A stretch of 64,000 bases of DNA from Rhizoclosmatium globosum (Eukaryota > Chytridiomycota > Chytridiomycetes > Chytridiales > Chytriomycetaceae), in contig MCGO01000094.1 in the NCBI GenBank assembly GCA_002104985.1, positions 1 through 64,000 on the forward strand, written 5' to 3'. Both the position numbers and the translations under genes were made by a program. Positions 9,966-21,048 of the stretch are shown here, piece after piece; position 1 is the first letter of the stretch, and each line of letters opens with the position of its first letter. The notes below the pieces were generated by a model, which did no database searches, was not told the DNA's origin, and saw only the letters and a program-made list of their open reading frames with translations.

Positions 9966-11158
9966 ATGCAGAAGGAGCCAGTTAACTCGGCACGGGTTCC
10001 AACAACAGCTCTATCAGCCTTTCAGAGAGGAATCTATGACGCCTGTGCAATTCCGTCAGTCCTCATCACAATCTACGGGTAAACTACTCAGCCCTGAAGC
10101 CTCGAAGCAAGCTGACCTCTTCAACCACAGCTCCAAAACAATCCAAATAGCATTAGTAAAGTGCTTTCTCCTCACTGGATGCATATTTCTGGGCTCCATC
10201 CTTCTCATGGACTTTTTTATCGTTCCACTTGTGTCAAGTCTCTCAGCCTCCCTACTCCCTTCAACAGCTGTGTCCGTCCCCGGCGAACCGACAAATACCC
10301 CACAAGATTGGGCTAAATGGATAGGAGTGGGTCTATGGAGGCTATATTATGTCCTTTGGGTGTATCCTATCTATGCTGTGTCCTTTGTGTTGAATTCAAT
10401 GTGGTACCAAACTATTGCGGACCGTGCGTATTCGATTGTGTATGGAAAGGCTGCACAAACGCCTGCGACATATGATTGGTAAATCGTTAAATTAAGGAAG
10501 TCATTCAGATTTATATAAATTCTGATGAATGGGAAACAGGTTCCTCAAACGCGTTTCAACAGATATTTATCGAGCCGTACTCCTCCTGAATTACGTTCTT
10601 GTTACGTCGCTTGTATATAGTTTTCTGCCGTATCCTTTGGGTCATATCGCATCGTTTCCTTTGTTTGCATGGCTTGTGGCATTCGTGTCGTTCGAGTATA
10701 AATGGGTGCAAAAGGGATGGACACTTGAGAAGCGGATCGATTACTTTGAAGCCCGGTGGAGCTATTTCTTGGGTTTTGGTGAGATTTGTGTGGAATTTTG
10801 CATGATTCTGACACTGGTTGCAAGGACTGCCTTGTACCATCTTAACGTTCTTCTTCCCCTCCTTCATTAGCTTTGGCGTTTATGCTATCCTGTTTCCCAT
10901 GGTGAGTGTGTGTAGTTTGGTTCCTGTGAAGCTAAAACATTTGACCAGTACATCATTATGGCGAATCAGTCACACCCTCTCCCAAGATCGGAAGAGTTGA
11001 AGCGAAGTAATCGTGACATTGGAAGCAACATTAGTGCTAATACGGAGCGACCTCTCAAAAGCATCCCAATCTTTGCTACAGCAATACGAATGAGCGACGT
11101 CATTCTTTATCTGATTTGTGGCAGCCAACGTCAACGTCGCTCGTCCAGGACTTCTTAA
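9966..11158 (+). CDS. EI24 (etoposide-induced 2.4) family membrane protein
   Basis: Homologue of the ER membrane protein EI24/PIG8, linked in animals to autophagy and apoptosis. Five exons: 9966-10078, 10131-10478, 10540-10778, 10825-10901, 10949-11158; introns 52, 61, 46 and 47 nt, all phases consistent, 328 aa. Recognisable family blocks are WVYPIYAVSFVLNSMWYQ IADRAY, a YSFLPYPLG membrane turn, SFEYKWVQKG, and RWSYFLGFG joined by splicing to LPCTIL and a FGVYAILFPM..IMAN end. Several hydrophobic segments span the protein. The C-terminal tail after the last intron is basic and not conserved. The start fits because the first exon (FQRGIYDAC) has the conserved N-terminal pattern of the family; function is by homology only. 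Confidence 0.85.
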
Positions 11159-11270
11159 TGTTATTTACTTTATCATAAACTCGAATTCAAGTTATTATTG
11201 AAAAGGCTTCTCTCTGTAGTTATCTTCAATCTGAATCAATCATAAACCTTGTAGGTTATTTAGTCTTAGC

Positions 11271-12445
11271 TCAGGTTTGGCCTTCCATCATTTGCAGCCC
11301 ATTAAAAGCCTCAGGCTCAAACGATTCCCCTACTTCCATCCCAACTTCACACTCCACCATCGACGAGAAGTTAGTCGGGAATTCTCCCATTTTAGTCTGC
11401 TTTCCTTTGAAAAAATGAATGGTAGCTTCAGAGAAGCGGAGGTATTCGCTGTCCACTTCGACATATGCTTTGGACTTCCACCAATTCTGCAACAAGTAAA
11501 ACGTCCGCCCCTCGACAGTGCGCGATCCAATCAAGACCATGGCGTGTCGACCAACATAATCAACGCTTCTGTAGTCACCATGATGCTGCCAATTGCTGGT
11601 ATTCTGGAAGTCTTGAGTGACACGGAATCCTGAAACGAGGCCTGGACCATATTCTTTCAGCAACTCTGTGATGTCAATGCCAATAAAGTTGGATTCATGA
11701 ATGATTTCAGACGGAGCTGGTGGGGTTGCTAAAATGGCCTTGAAGAAGTTCTATCACCGTTCATATTCAGTAAATATGAAATAATTCCGGTGAGTTTACT
11801 GACCAAGGAATCTCCTCCTTGGTTATTCCAAATCTGAGAGTACAATTGAGAAGCGTCCATTTTCTGTTTGACGAATTTGGAAACATCCAACATCGGAGTG
11901 TGCCAGTTGTTGTTCATAGCAACAAGGTAATGTTGGAGAACCACAGGCGCGTGCATATAACAGAGTCCATTTTCTTGGAATCGCTCAACAAGGGCGTGCT
12001 CTTTGCCTTCCAAATTACGGTGGTTCCTATGACAAACGAAAACCTCTGGTCCTTCTTGCCATACAGGATGTGCAACAACAAAAGAATCATACAGGAAAAC
12101 TGGCTTCACATTCGAGCGAGCTGTAGAAGGCTCTGTGCTTCCGATAATAGTATTGAGGCGTTTCGAGGCATGTTTGCAATGAGAGTCATCCGTTTCATCC
12201 AAAAGGTCATCGAATTCTGATTTGCGGAACAAAGATTTCTTGTGGGACAAGAATCGTTTAGCGTAGAGAAAGAGAAGAGCTTTGGAAGGCATTTGGGACG
12301 CATCTAGACCGTCTGTGGCTGCGAGTGCATTGGCCCTTTCAATTTGCTCCTCAGTGAGACCCCATTCTTCAACGAACTCAGAGAAGAGGTTGACAGTCAC
12401 TTGATCGACAGGCTGGACAACTGGAGCAATACTGGTAATCGCCAT
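11271..12445 (-). CDS. Papain-fold (C1-like) cysteine peptidase-like protein
   Basis: Two exons (12445-11804 and 11750-11271) separated by a 53-nt intron, 373 aa. A papain-type triad can be placed: Cys162 in NGLCYMHAPV, His283 in GRHAMVLIG and Asn303 in LLQNWWKS, with the order and local sequence of the papain clan (His followed by a hydrophobic strand, Asn followed by Trp). No signal peptide or propeptide is evident, so a cytosolic role is likelier than a lysosomal one. The usual Gln of the oxyanion hole is not obvious (a Gln lies five residues before the Cys). It begins 55 bp after the stop of the UBX-protein gene on the same strand. Substrate unknown; divergent from classical cathepsins. 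Confidence 0.75.
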
Positions 12446-12500
12446 TTCAACCAAATTTTGTTTCAAAAGGCCACGCCTCAAGTTTATTTGTATACCTGCA

Positions 12501-14245
12501 TTACTTCTTCCCAATCTTGAACCACTTTGGCACCTTCTTCTCCGGCATAGCCTCACTCTGCCGATACTCCCCCCTCGCTGGAATAGCAGCATCAACCCCA
12601 CCATCCATATCAACATCCTGCGAATCCGCAGAAGGCGAAATCTCAGGAACGTTTCCAACCTCCACCGGTGGTGGGACAGGAAACTCTTCCATCTTCGCCT
12701 GCCATTCCCCCTTCAAAACCCCAACAACATCACCCCCGTCATCCCACTTGAAATACACAAGCGTCGCAGGAGCTAGCCCAGCCTTCCAAAACGTCAACTC
12801 CTTCTTCCCCGCAAGGTTCAACAACGGTGGTGTCGTGTACAAAGTGAACGCTCGTTCCGGATTGTTCAGTACCTCTCGCATTAACGCGTACACAGCGGAA
12901 ACAGGCTCTGTCGACAAAAACGCGGCTTGAACGGTTGTTCTGTCTGGGAACCGGATTCGGATCATGGTCTTTGGCCACTTTTTCTGGCGGAGTTGGTCTT
13001 CGCGGTCGCGCATGGATTTCGTCATGAGGGGCGCGTCTGTGAGGGCTTTTGACTTTGATTTTGAGGAGAGGTAGGCGAGTTTTAGTTCTGTTGGGGAGAG
13101 TTGGAAGAATGTGTCTGGGAGTTGGACTGTTTTTTGGGGTGGGTTAGTGGGTTTATGGGAGGATGGGGGAAGACTTACTGTTCATTGGGCCATCAATGTC
13201 AGCTGGTGGTGCGGCAAAGATTTTAATGGTACGGTCGAATTCACCGCTGGCTAGTTCGACGGTTTCATCTTCAACCTTGACTGACTCTGCTTCTGTTTTC
13301 TGAGAGGCATCTACTTCCATTGCAGCAGCTACTGTCTCTTCCTTTTGAACAACAGTCGCGGGTGGAGGCCGCGCGGAGGGAGTTGGTGCAGCAACAACGG
13401 AAACAGGTTCCCAAACAGCTTCAACCTCAGATTTCACGTCTTCCCATCCAACAGATCCATCCACCTTCCACAACAACCGAACCAACGCGTTACCACCTCC
13501 ACGAAGTCCGACGGACTCGAGAGTTGTTTCCTTGAGCAACTGGAACGACCCATACTCCTTGTTACTGAGGATCAAGAGTGGGAATGCATACACGAGGGGT
13601 TGCTGTGACTGCATGAGCTTTTTAGAAGCGTCACTGATAGCTTGCAAAGGTTTCGGGAGGTTTGATGACGTTGGGGGTGTGGGTGGGGGCAGGAGGTGGC
13701 GGGTGAGAGGAGGGCAGGTAGGGTCTGTCGTTTCGGTATGTTTAAGGAGTTGCCAGAGAGTTGTTTGAGGAGGGAATTTCTGGATAATGCGGGGGCCCTC
13801 TTGGATTTGGAGGGCGATTGTTATGAAGGCGGCTTGGGTGGTTTGTGGAGTAGTTTGTTGTGGTTGGACTGTGGATGGGAAAAGCGTTTGTTTCGAGGTT
13901 GAAGGGGCTGTTGGAGGTTTTGACGATGAAGTTGGAGTGGAGGCGGATGTTGAGGAGGGACAGAGGGAGAGTTTGGCTCCAGCTGGGAGGTTCGCGAAAC
14001 GGACTGAGAGAGAAAGGTCCAAGACAGTCTTTCCATGTCTTTATTATTGAATTAGTATCGTTGATTTGTGAGTGAATACAGAAAGAGGGAGGTTACTTGA
14101 GAATGTATGTGGAGTTGGCATTGGCTCCAGCCTTCTCGACAGCTGTCTTGAGCACATCATTTAATGCCATAGCTGGCGTTGTCTTGATCACAAACTTCTT
14201 GAGGGGAAAGGTTCCCTCCACTTCGATGGTGAACTGTGAAGCCAT
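12501..14245 (-). CDS. TUG/ASPSCR1-type UBX-domain protein (Ubx4-like)
   Basis: Cdc48/p97 cofactor of the TUG/ASPL family. Three exons: 14245-14097, 14038-13179, 13126-12501; introns 58 and 52 nt, the first with a TACTAAT-type branch site; 544 aa. The first exon plus the start of the second encodes the N-terminal ubiquitin-like domain (start MASQFTIEVEG, then TVLDLSLSVRFANLPAG). The middle is low-complexity with a second ubiquitin-like segment. The C-terminal UBX domain starts near PLMTKSMRDRE and contains IRIRFPDRTTVQAAF and LYTTPPLLNL, the strands that contact the Cdc48 N-domain. The classic FPR loop is not obvious. Short same-strand spacing to the downstream peptidase gene. Confidence 0.87.
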
Positions 14246-14632
14246 TTTGGAAGGAAGTTTATTGAATATGGAAAGACAGTGTTACGTGTCCTTCTTTTCT
14301 CTTCCATTTCAAATACTGTCGTTAATCACAATAATTCAATTGACTGAATTTAATAACATCTGCGTAAGAGTTTTGGGCGTTCAGGACATTGTTCAATTAA
14401 TTCACTGATCACTATAGGACCCTTGACATATGGGGCGGCTGTAGTACATCAATCTAAGAATTGCATATGCTCTCATCAAATATATGGGTCATGAATATCC
14501 GATCGATATTCCCTCTTTCGTTTGTCTGGTTTGAAAAGAAAAAACAGAGGAGAGAAACATGACTGCCTCACTAGACGCCGCCCAAGATCATCCAATTCAA
14601 GGCATAACCTTCGAAACAAGGTACTGCAATAG

Positions 14633-14964
14633 TCTATTCCGAACTCAGGTTGCTCGATTGAAACCGGCGGAGCAATAGTAAAAAATAGTGGTCTCCACTT
14701 TGGACATATCAAGTCTGATACTGGTCTTCCCATGAGCCATCCAGACTGGAAACCTGAAGAATCGAAGAGAAACATGATATCGGTAAGTTGAGCTTTATTT
14801 GGTACTTTGATTCTGCAGGATATTGATTTTTGGTGCAGGGTAATGACTGCGATGGGAACATCTGCACGAAGGCTCGGCCAGACATGAATACGATCCTGAT
14901 GTATAACCAGTTATTCATCAAGTCTAATTGTTCCCTGGATTCCGTTCGGGAGCTTATTGGTTGA
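14633..14964 (+). CDS. Possible small two-exon gene, 5' end unresolved
   Basis: An open frame from 14633 reaches a GTAAGT donor at 14783; splicing to the GGTGCAG acceptor (intron 14783-14838) continues in phase through a Cys-containing exon to a TGA at 14964. The codons around the junction (MIS then GNDCDGNICTK) look plausible. I cannot join an upstream ATG: the one at 14559 is in another phase, and the in-frame ATG at 14732 would give a very short protein. No family recognised; it could be a relic or chance. Confidence 0.3.
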
Positions 14965-15905
14965 CTTTTTGTAGAGCAGACACCTCCATGATCATCAATA
15001 TTCGAATTATTGATGAAATCTGCCGGATCAGAGCATGTCAAGATTACATGCAGCATTATATGATTTATCGAGCCAAATGCAGGTGATTTTATTAGTTTTC
15101 AATGGTTTCTATACTCATTTTTCGCTTCAAGGGTGCCTCATGGAATGCAAAGCGTCCGTCAGCATTCCACTGGAACCCAGCGAACCTTACACTTTAATGT
15201 ATATTCACACCAGAAACCATCTGCACCTTCAAGTTCCAATGCGGCAAAAGGCCACTCATGCGTTGAATCAAAGTGAAAATTTTCATGGAGGATGGAAGGA
15301 GATTTTCGTTTTGCGCCAAACGCACAGCACACCACCAACTTTGTCGGCCCCACAACTCAACTGCCACACACGCAGCGCTTCACCGACGACACACCGGTGA
15401 GTCACCTTTGCCTCGAACGCGAAACAAGTTTAACTAAATTGGGCGCGTGGAACTTTGTCTTTGGCCAGACCTTCTTCGAACGTGACCTGGACTGACTTGA
15501 CTGACTTGGACCTTGGCGACGAGCGAGAGAGTCCCTGGACCCGTTGAACCACTTCTAAGTGAGTACTTGAAGAGATCAGGTGGATGGAGGGAGGGTGCGT
15601 GGGAGGGTGGACAGAGAGAGGACGAGTTGGTTGAAGGGGGCGTGCGCTGAGACGGGACAGTCGCACTGGACACCAAGATGAGTCAAGTAGGGCGCGTTCG
15701 GATCCGTGGAGTGTGGACGTGTCGTTGGATGGGGTGGTGGCGCGAGAGAGGGCGGTGACGGAGAGTTGGTTGGTGCGTGGTTGGTTGGTTCCTTGAGGTT
15801 CCAGACACCTCACCAAATTGTCACTCAAACCCTGTCCCTCCGAAACTAGAAAAAACTATTGAGCATCCTGCTTCCACAGTATATTAACAAAACTCTCTAG
15901 ATTGC
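14965..15905. other. Intergenic, no supported gene
   Basis: Open frames here lack domains, splice logic and conserved residues. The part from about 15400 is GT/GC-rich with short TGGTTGG-like repeats and probably holds the promoter and leader of the following large gene. Confidence 0.45.
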
Positions 15906-18900
15906 ATGCTTTCTTTCTTTAAGGCTGCCGCTACTGCTGCTGCCACCGCTGCCTCTGCCGCAATCGCAACTTCGTCTTCTCAAAGCGCATCTTCTGCGAA
16001 TAGTAGCACCACGAATCCTGCTACTCCCTCATCTGCACCACATTCTCCTTTGCAATCAAACCTCATTATGAACTCATCTGCTTCGTCGAACTCTGTAGCC
16101 CCAACATCACCTGTCCTGCATTCACCGCATTTCACTCTCAAACGTGCTCGGTCCTCATCGTCTCAATCACCTGCTCAGAATAATAATAATGATACCGAAC
16201 GGGACTTTTGCAAAGATCTGTATTGTTGTGGATACCATCTCAAGGACTTGCATCAGCTTCAGTTACACGGAGAAATGTTTCATGGTGGAGCGTCAATTGC
16301 GGCTTTGGCTTCATTGTTGGAATTACGACGATGTAAAGCCCCTTCAGTGCTTCCGGACTCTGTTGAATCAAATCCATCAAAGCTGTCAAATGAAATCACT
16401 TCGAGACGATCCTCTGTAGATGATAAAGATTCATCCAATGACTCTGCAGAGAATATCCGGGACGAAGAAAGTGATGTGGATGAGGACATGAAAGTTGGAT
16501 TCGATGATGACAACGATAAAGTGGATACGAACCCTGCAACAGAACCATCTCAAGTAGAATTAATTTCGGAACGAAGGTCATCATTGGACATGACAGATAT
16601 ATACCGAAATGCAGTGAAACCTGGATATTTGTCTCAGTCTACAAACAGCAATGTCTTTTCGTGTCTAAACACCATTGTGCCATCAACTGTACATGATCCT
16701 GCTTTATTAGCCGCCATTCAATATGTCGAAACGATGCAAATCAGTCATCATGAGCCAGTTCCCCGCGAAAATTATCTGTTGCGGTTGGAGCTATGCTATC
16801 GCCTGTTTTAACTTACCCGCAAAAGATGTCGACATTGATGGTTTATTATCACCAATCTTTGAGCTTCCGCCCACTGCAGAACCTGGAATATTACCTCCAA
16901 CATTATCATTACCCGCTTCAGCCGCTGATTCAGCACCCCCAGCTCCCATTCTTCCTCTAAGCAACGAGGCTGAGAACGTAGTTGTAGTTGTTGAAGAACC
17001 TGAGTCTCTGTTGGATGATCTAGAGTCTTTCAATCCTTCTGCTGAACTTGCTGCATTAATGAGTCTCGCTGGATCACCGAGCTCGTCATCAAACAATATG
17101 ATCTCTTTGAACGACATTTATATGGACTGTACTGCGGATTTTGGAACTGGATCGACATTTGCTCTCGAGGAATCAACACTGCCTTGTTTGGAAACTTGGA
17201 GGATGAAGAAATGATGCAAGCGGAACATGGCAGTGATGACAGTGATAGTGATTCTGAGTCTGGAGACTCCGACGAATATGAAGCGGAAGAGGCCTCAATG
17301 GTCATGTCTTCAGTTGAAGCTTCAAGGGCAAGTCATTCTGCGGCTTCGGCTTCAAATCATGTGGACGACATTGATATTTCAGCACCACGGCAGTTACGTC
17401 ACAGTCACTTACAGCCTCAATATTCTGGATATTTGTCTGACGGGACTGGAGATGGACAAAGGAAGCGTGGCCGACCGCGGGTGCATCGTCAATCAATGCC
17501 ACTCACAGATGTCAAACTTTTACCTCCTCTAGAACTGGAGACTGCAAAGCCACTTCCTGCAATTCGAATGAAGCTCAAAATACCCCCTCGAGTCGCATCA
17601 AGTCTTCAATCCAGTTCCACAGCAACACCCGATCACCCCCTTTCACCTCCCCACTCCATCGTTGAAGACCAACAACACGCTGCTCTCAGAGCTGCAGCCG
17701 CAGCCGCAACCGCAGCTGCAACAAACCCTCCACCACCTCCCGAACCAGTCGACGAATCTGTTCTCGCCGACCTAGGCCCCGCCGCCGCGGCTGCCATGCG
17801 TAGACGTCTTCGTGAAGGCACAACCACAACCCCACTAACCGCACACGAGCTATATCTCCAAGCGCTTGGGAAACCCGTCCGCGGCGGCCTTGTCATTGGT
17901 CCTGACGGGAACCCGATAAAGCGGGGTCGTGGACGGCCGAGGAAGAAGCTTCGGCCTGAAGAGATTGCGGTTGTGAAGGCTGCAGGGTTGTATCCGGAGT
18001 TGTTCTTGGCTAGTAAAGCTCAACAACAGCAGGGGTTGGGGTTGAGGAGGAAGAGTGGGGGTGGGGCTGTAGGTAGGGGTGCTTTGCCGACGGCTTCGGT
18101 TTCGACGAGGGCGACGAGGCAGAGGAGTGCTGCAAATGCGGCGGCTGCTACGTCTTCGGACAAGTGGGAGAGTGATGGTGGGGATGAGGTTTTGGAGGAT
18201 GTTGAGTTGGAAGAGTTTGAGTTTGGGGAGTCGGAGGAGGAAGAGGATCACGAGGCTCAAGAAAACGTCGATGAAAATCAGGTTGATGTGGTGAATGAAG
18301 TCACTGCTGCTGCTGAATGCGAGCCTATGGATGTTGTTGTTGAAACTTTGACTTCTGATTCCTTGGACAAAGAGGTTGCTCCGGAAAATGATCCTGTTAC
18401 AGACGCTGTTTGGAGGCGGTTGTGGAGGTTGTCCTTCCAGTTGACGAGAAGGAACCTGTGTCTGAGGAAACGGAGAACGATTCTGCTGTTGCAATGGAAG
18501 AAGTTGTCCCTGCTGAAGTCATTTCAATCGAGCCGTCTATCGCCCCTGCAGCCCTCTCTTCAGATGATATTGAAGTCATGGCTGTCGAAGATGAAACCAC
18601 TGAAGTCGCTAAGAGTGAAGTGGTTCTTGAGTCTACCCCGTTATCGCCACCTCTTCCTCCGGTTTCTACTGCTAAGCCGACCAAGAAATCGAGTTCTTCA
18701 AATGGTCGGCGAAAGTCTGCTAAAATCGCTGTCGCACCGGATGTCACAGAAGTGGCAGTGCCGGAACCTGTGGCGGAAAAGGAGAAGGAGAACAAAAAGA
18801 AGAAGGGTTCTAATGGAAAAGCTGTGTCAAAGAAAAAGTCTCAGATCGAAGAGTCAGAGAATGATGTTGACGGTGTTGAATCTGAGGTGTGTTGATTTAA

Positions 18901-20428
18901 GTCCTAATATGTGAACACTAAATCGTATTTAGGCTCCTGTTGCTGTTGCTTCATCAAAATCATCGAAATCTAAAGCGGTGAAGGGTGCTGCTCCGGCTGC
19001 AGAATCGACTTCACCTGAATCTGGCGTTGCTACTGAAAACAAAACTCTCCACCGCTTACTTCATGAAAAATTGTCTGTTCAACTCGAAAAACTGGCTGAA
19101 GAGGAACGAAAGAAGGATAAGAAGGGTGAATCTGGTCCTATCATTCACATTCCACCTCCTGTACTTGTTCCTCCTTCATCCGCACTCACTGTATCACCAC
19201 TGGTCCACCTTCTCGCCACTGAAGACGGTCCAATGAAACAAGCCAACACTATCGGTCAAACGACCGCCGAAATCCTGACTTCGATTTTGGCTGTCGCCGC
19301 TTGTAATGCCAAGAAACGAGCAACTGGCCGTTCCTCTTCAGCTATTCTTCCTTCACCAACTTCTGCCGAAAGTTCTGCAACTTCAGATGAATCTTCTGGC
19401 AAATCGCTTCTATCCCCTGCTCCATCAGATAACAAGCCACAATCATCAGATTCTACAGCGTCTGCACCAAGTGCTCCTTCATATCGTCGAAGACTGCGAC
19501 TAGGTCTACTTTCCGTTATACCCGAAGGCAGCACTGAAAAGCGGTATGTCTGTCCAGCTTGTGGAAAAGATTACAAAAACGCCAATGGCGTGAAGTATCA
19601 CTTGAACAAGTTCCATAGTGATGGTCAGGGAATTCCGCCTTTATTATATATTGGTGGATTTGGGGCTGGTGACGATGATGATGACGGGGATGATGGGGAA
19701 GATGCTAGTGGTGGTGAGAAGGCTGCTCCTCTACCCCCTCCCGTTCCTGTTGAAGAGCCTGCTGTTGTTGATTTGGAAAGGCCGTTTTTGTGTTTCTTGG
19801 AAGGATGTGACCGTGAGTTGAAGACTCTGAATGGGTTGAAGGTTTGTGTTCCTCTGTTTAGCTATTTGAAATGATTACTCAAAAGTTTTGATTTCAGTAT
19901 CACGTTAAAGCCGTTCATGCAATTCTTCTTGCTGAAGCGGAGCACAAGAACATTCTTGAAGGATACGAAATCCCCGAAGTCTCAGACACACTTCTCAAAG
20001 CAGGGTCTTCTGTCTCAGCTACTCCAGCATCTGATCGCCGAGCTACTTTGTCGAAAGCAAAGTCGTCATCATCGCGAAGCACCAAGAAGACGGCAAAGGA
20101 AGTTGTTCCTCCTCCTACATCAGTCAAGATTAATGCCAAGAAGCGAAAGTCTCCTTCGCCTGACACTGATGATGAGGAAGATCCAGTTTCTGCTCCTCCT
20201 GGCGAGATGAAGGTGGACGCTGACGATGGAGCGGTTGGAAGTGACAGTCTCATGGAGATTGAAGAAGTGCTTGAAGCGGAACCAGATGATAAAAAGGGCA
20301 ACAAACGGCGACGGACTAGTGTTAGTGTTGTTTCCTCTGAAGTTGTGTCTGAGGCTGGTGATCTTCTTGGAGACGAAGCGATACCTTCCTCAAGGAGGAG
20401 GAGTTCAAGGGCGGTGTCCACAAAGTGA
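15906..20428 (+). CDS. Sfp1-like C2H2 zinc-finger / AT-hook nuclear protein (several frame breaks)
   Basis: Large Ser- and acid-rich transcription-factor-like protein. An N-terminal divergent finger (CKDLYCC ... LHQLQLHGEMFH) matches the first finger of fungal Sfp1 proteins; the C-terminal pair is CPACGKDYKNANGVKYHLNKFH and CFLEGCDRELKTLNGLK joined by splicing to YHVKAVH, again Sfp1-like. Two AT-hooks (KRGRPRV near 17465, KRGRGRPRKK near 17923) lie between. Clear introns: 18887-18932 and 19842-19897. The first intron is uncertain: 16744-16825 keeps phase, the more typical 16778-16825 does not. Two further breaks (about 17187 and 18410) shift the frame by -1 with no removable intron; each is repaired by one extra base in a TTT run. 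By homology it would control growth and ribosome-biogenesis genes. Confidence 0.75.
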
Positions 20429-21048
20429 TGTGGAAAGTGTCGGAATATGTTGGTTGTGTGTTGTTGTACAGTAATTGTTCTTTATTTTTGGATAGTTGTT
20501 GATTTCATTTTCAAGTGGATTGCCTACGGTAAGGCAAGTGGGATGTAGGTATAAATTAGTGCTATCTTGATATCGCATACGTTTTTGGCGCTTGTCGAGG
20601 TCTATAATGTGTGAATAAATGCTTTGAAATTCATGTTTTTGTTTTTCCGAAGATACCGCCTTCCTTGACCCCAAAGTGGATCAAAGAAAGATAGGGAAAA
20701 GCGTACAAAAAGCTTCAATTTACGCGTGATGGGATTGCATTTGAGGCGCAGAGCTGGGAATGCAAAAAATGACGCAAAACGAGTGAGAAATCGTCTTTTC
20801 GTCCCTCTCAAAAATACAACATGTTTTTTGTAGATCACGTGACAATTTTTCATGATGCACATTTTGGGCATTTTTCCCTGTCTTTTTTCGTTCCTACAGC
20901 AAAGAGCCACTCTCGTTCCGAATCGAGTTCCGCAGAGTTACGCAGAGAAAGCCAGCGAACTTTGACAAAACTACCGGTTAAATTGGTTCACGGAACAGCA
21001 AATTGGATTCGGACTCACCCCAGCCATCCCTCACGCGCAATCGATTGA
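20429..21048. other. Intergenic region
   Basis: Between two same-strand genes. No convincing coding signal. The last ~200 bases should include the promoter of the following gene. Confidence 0.4.

Noticed and set aside
14476..15056. Minus-strand open frames of about 100 and 115 codons
   Set aside because: No domain, no consistent splice chain, and they lie opposite a plus-strand stretch with better splice logic.
15035..15400. Plus-strand frame of about 120 codons
   Set aside because: Composition looks random, no ATG context, no homology I can recognise.
16778..16825. 48-nt intron in the Sfp1-like gene
   Set aside because: Size and acceptor are typical, but the phase leads to an immediate stop; only a different donor or extra indels would make it work.
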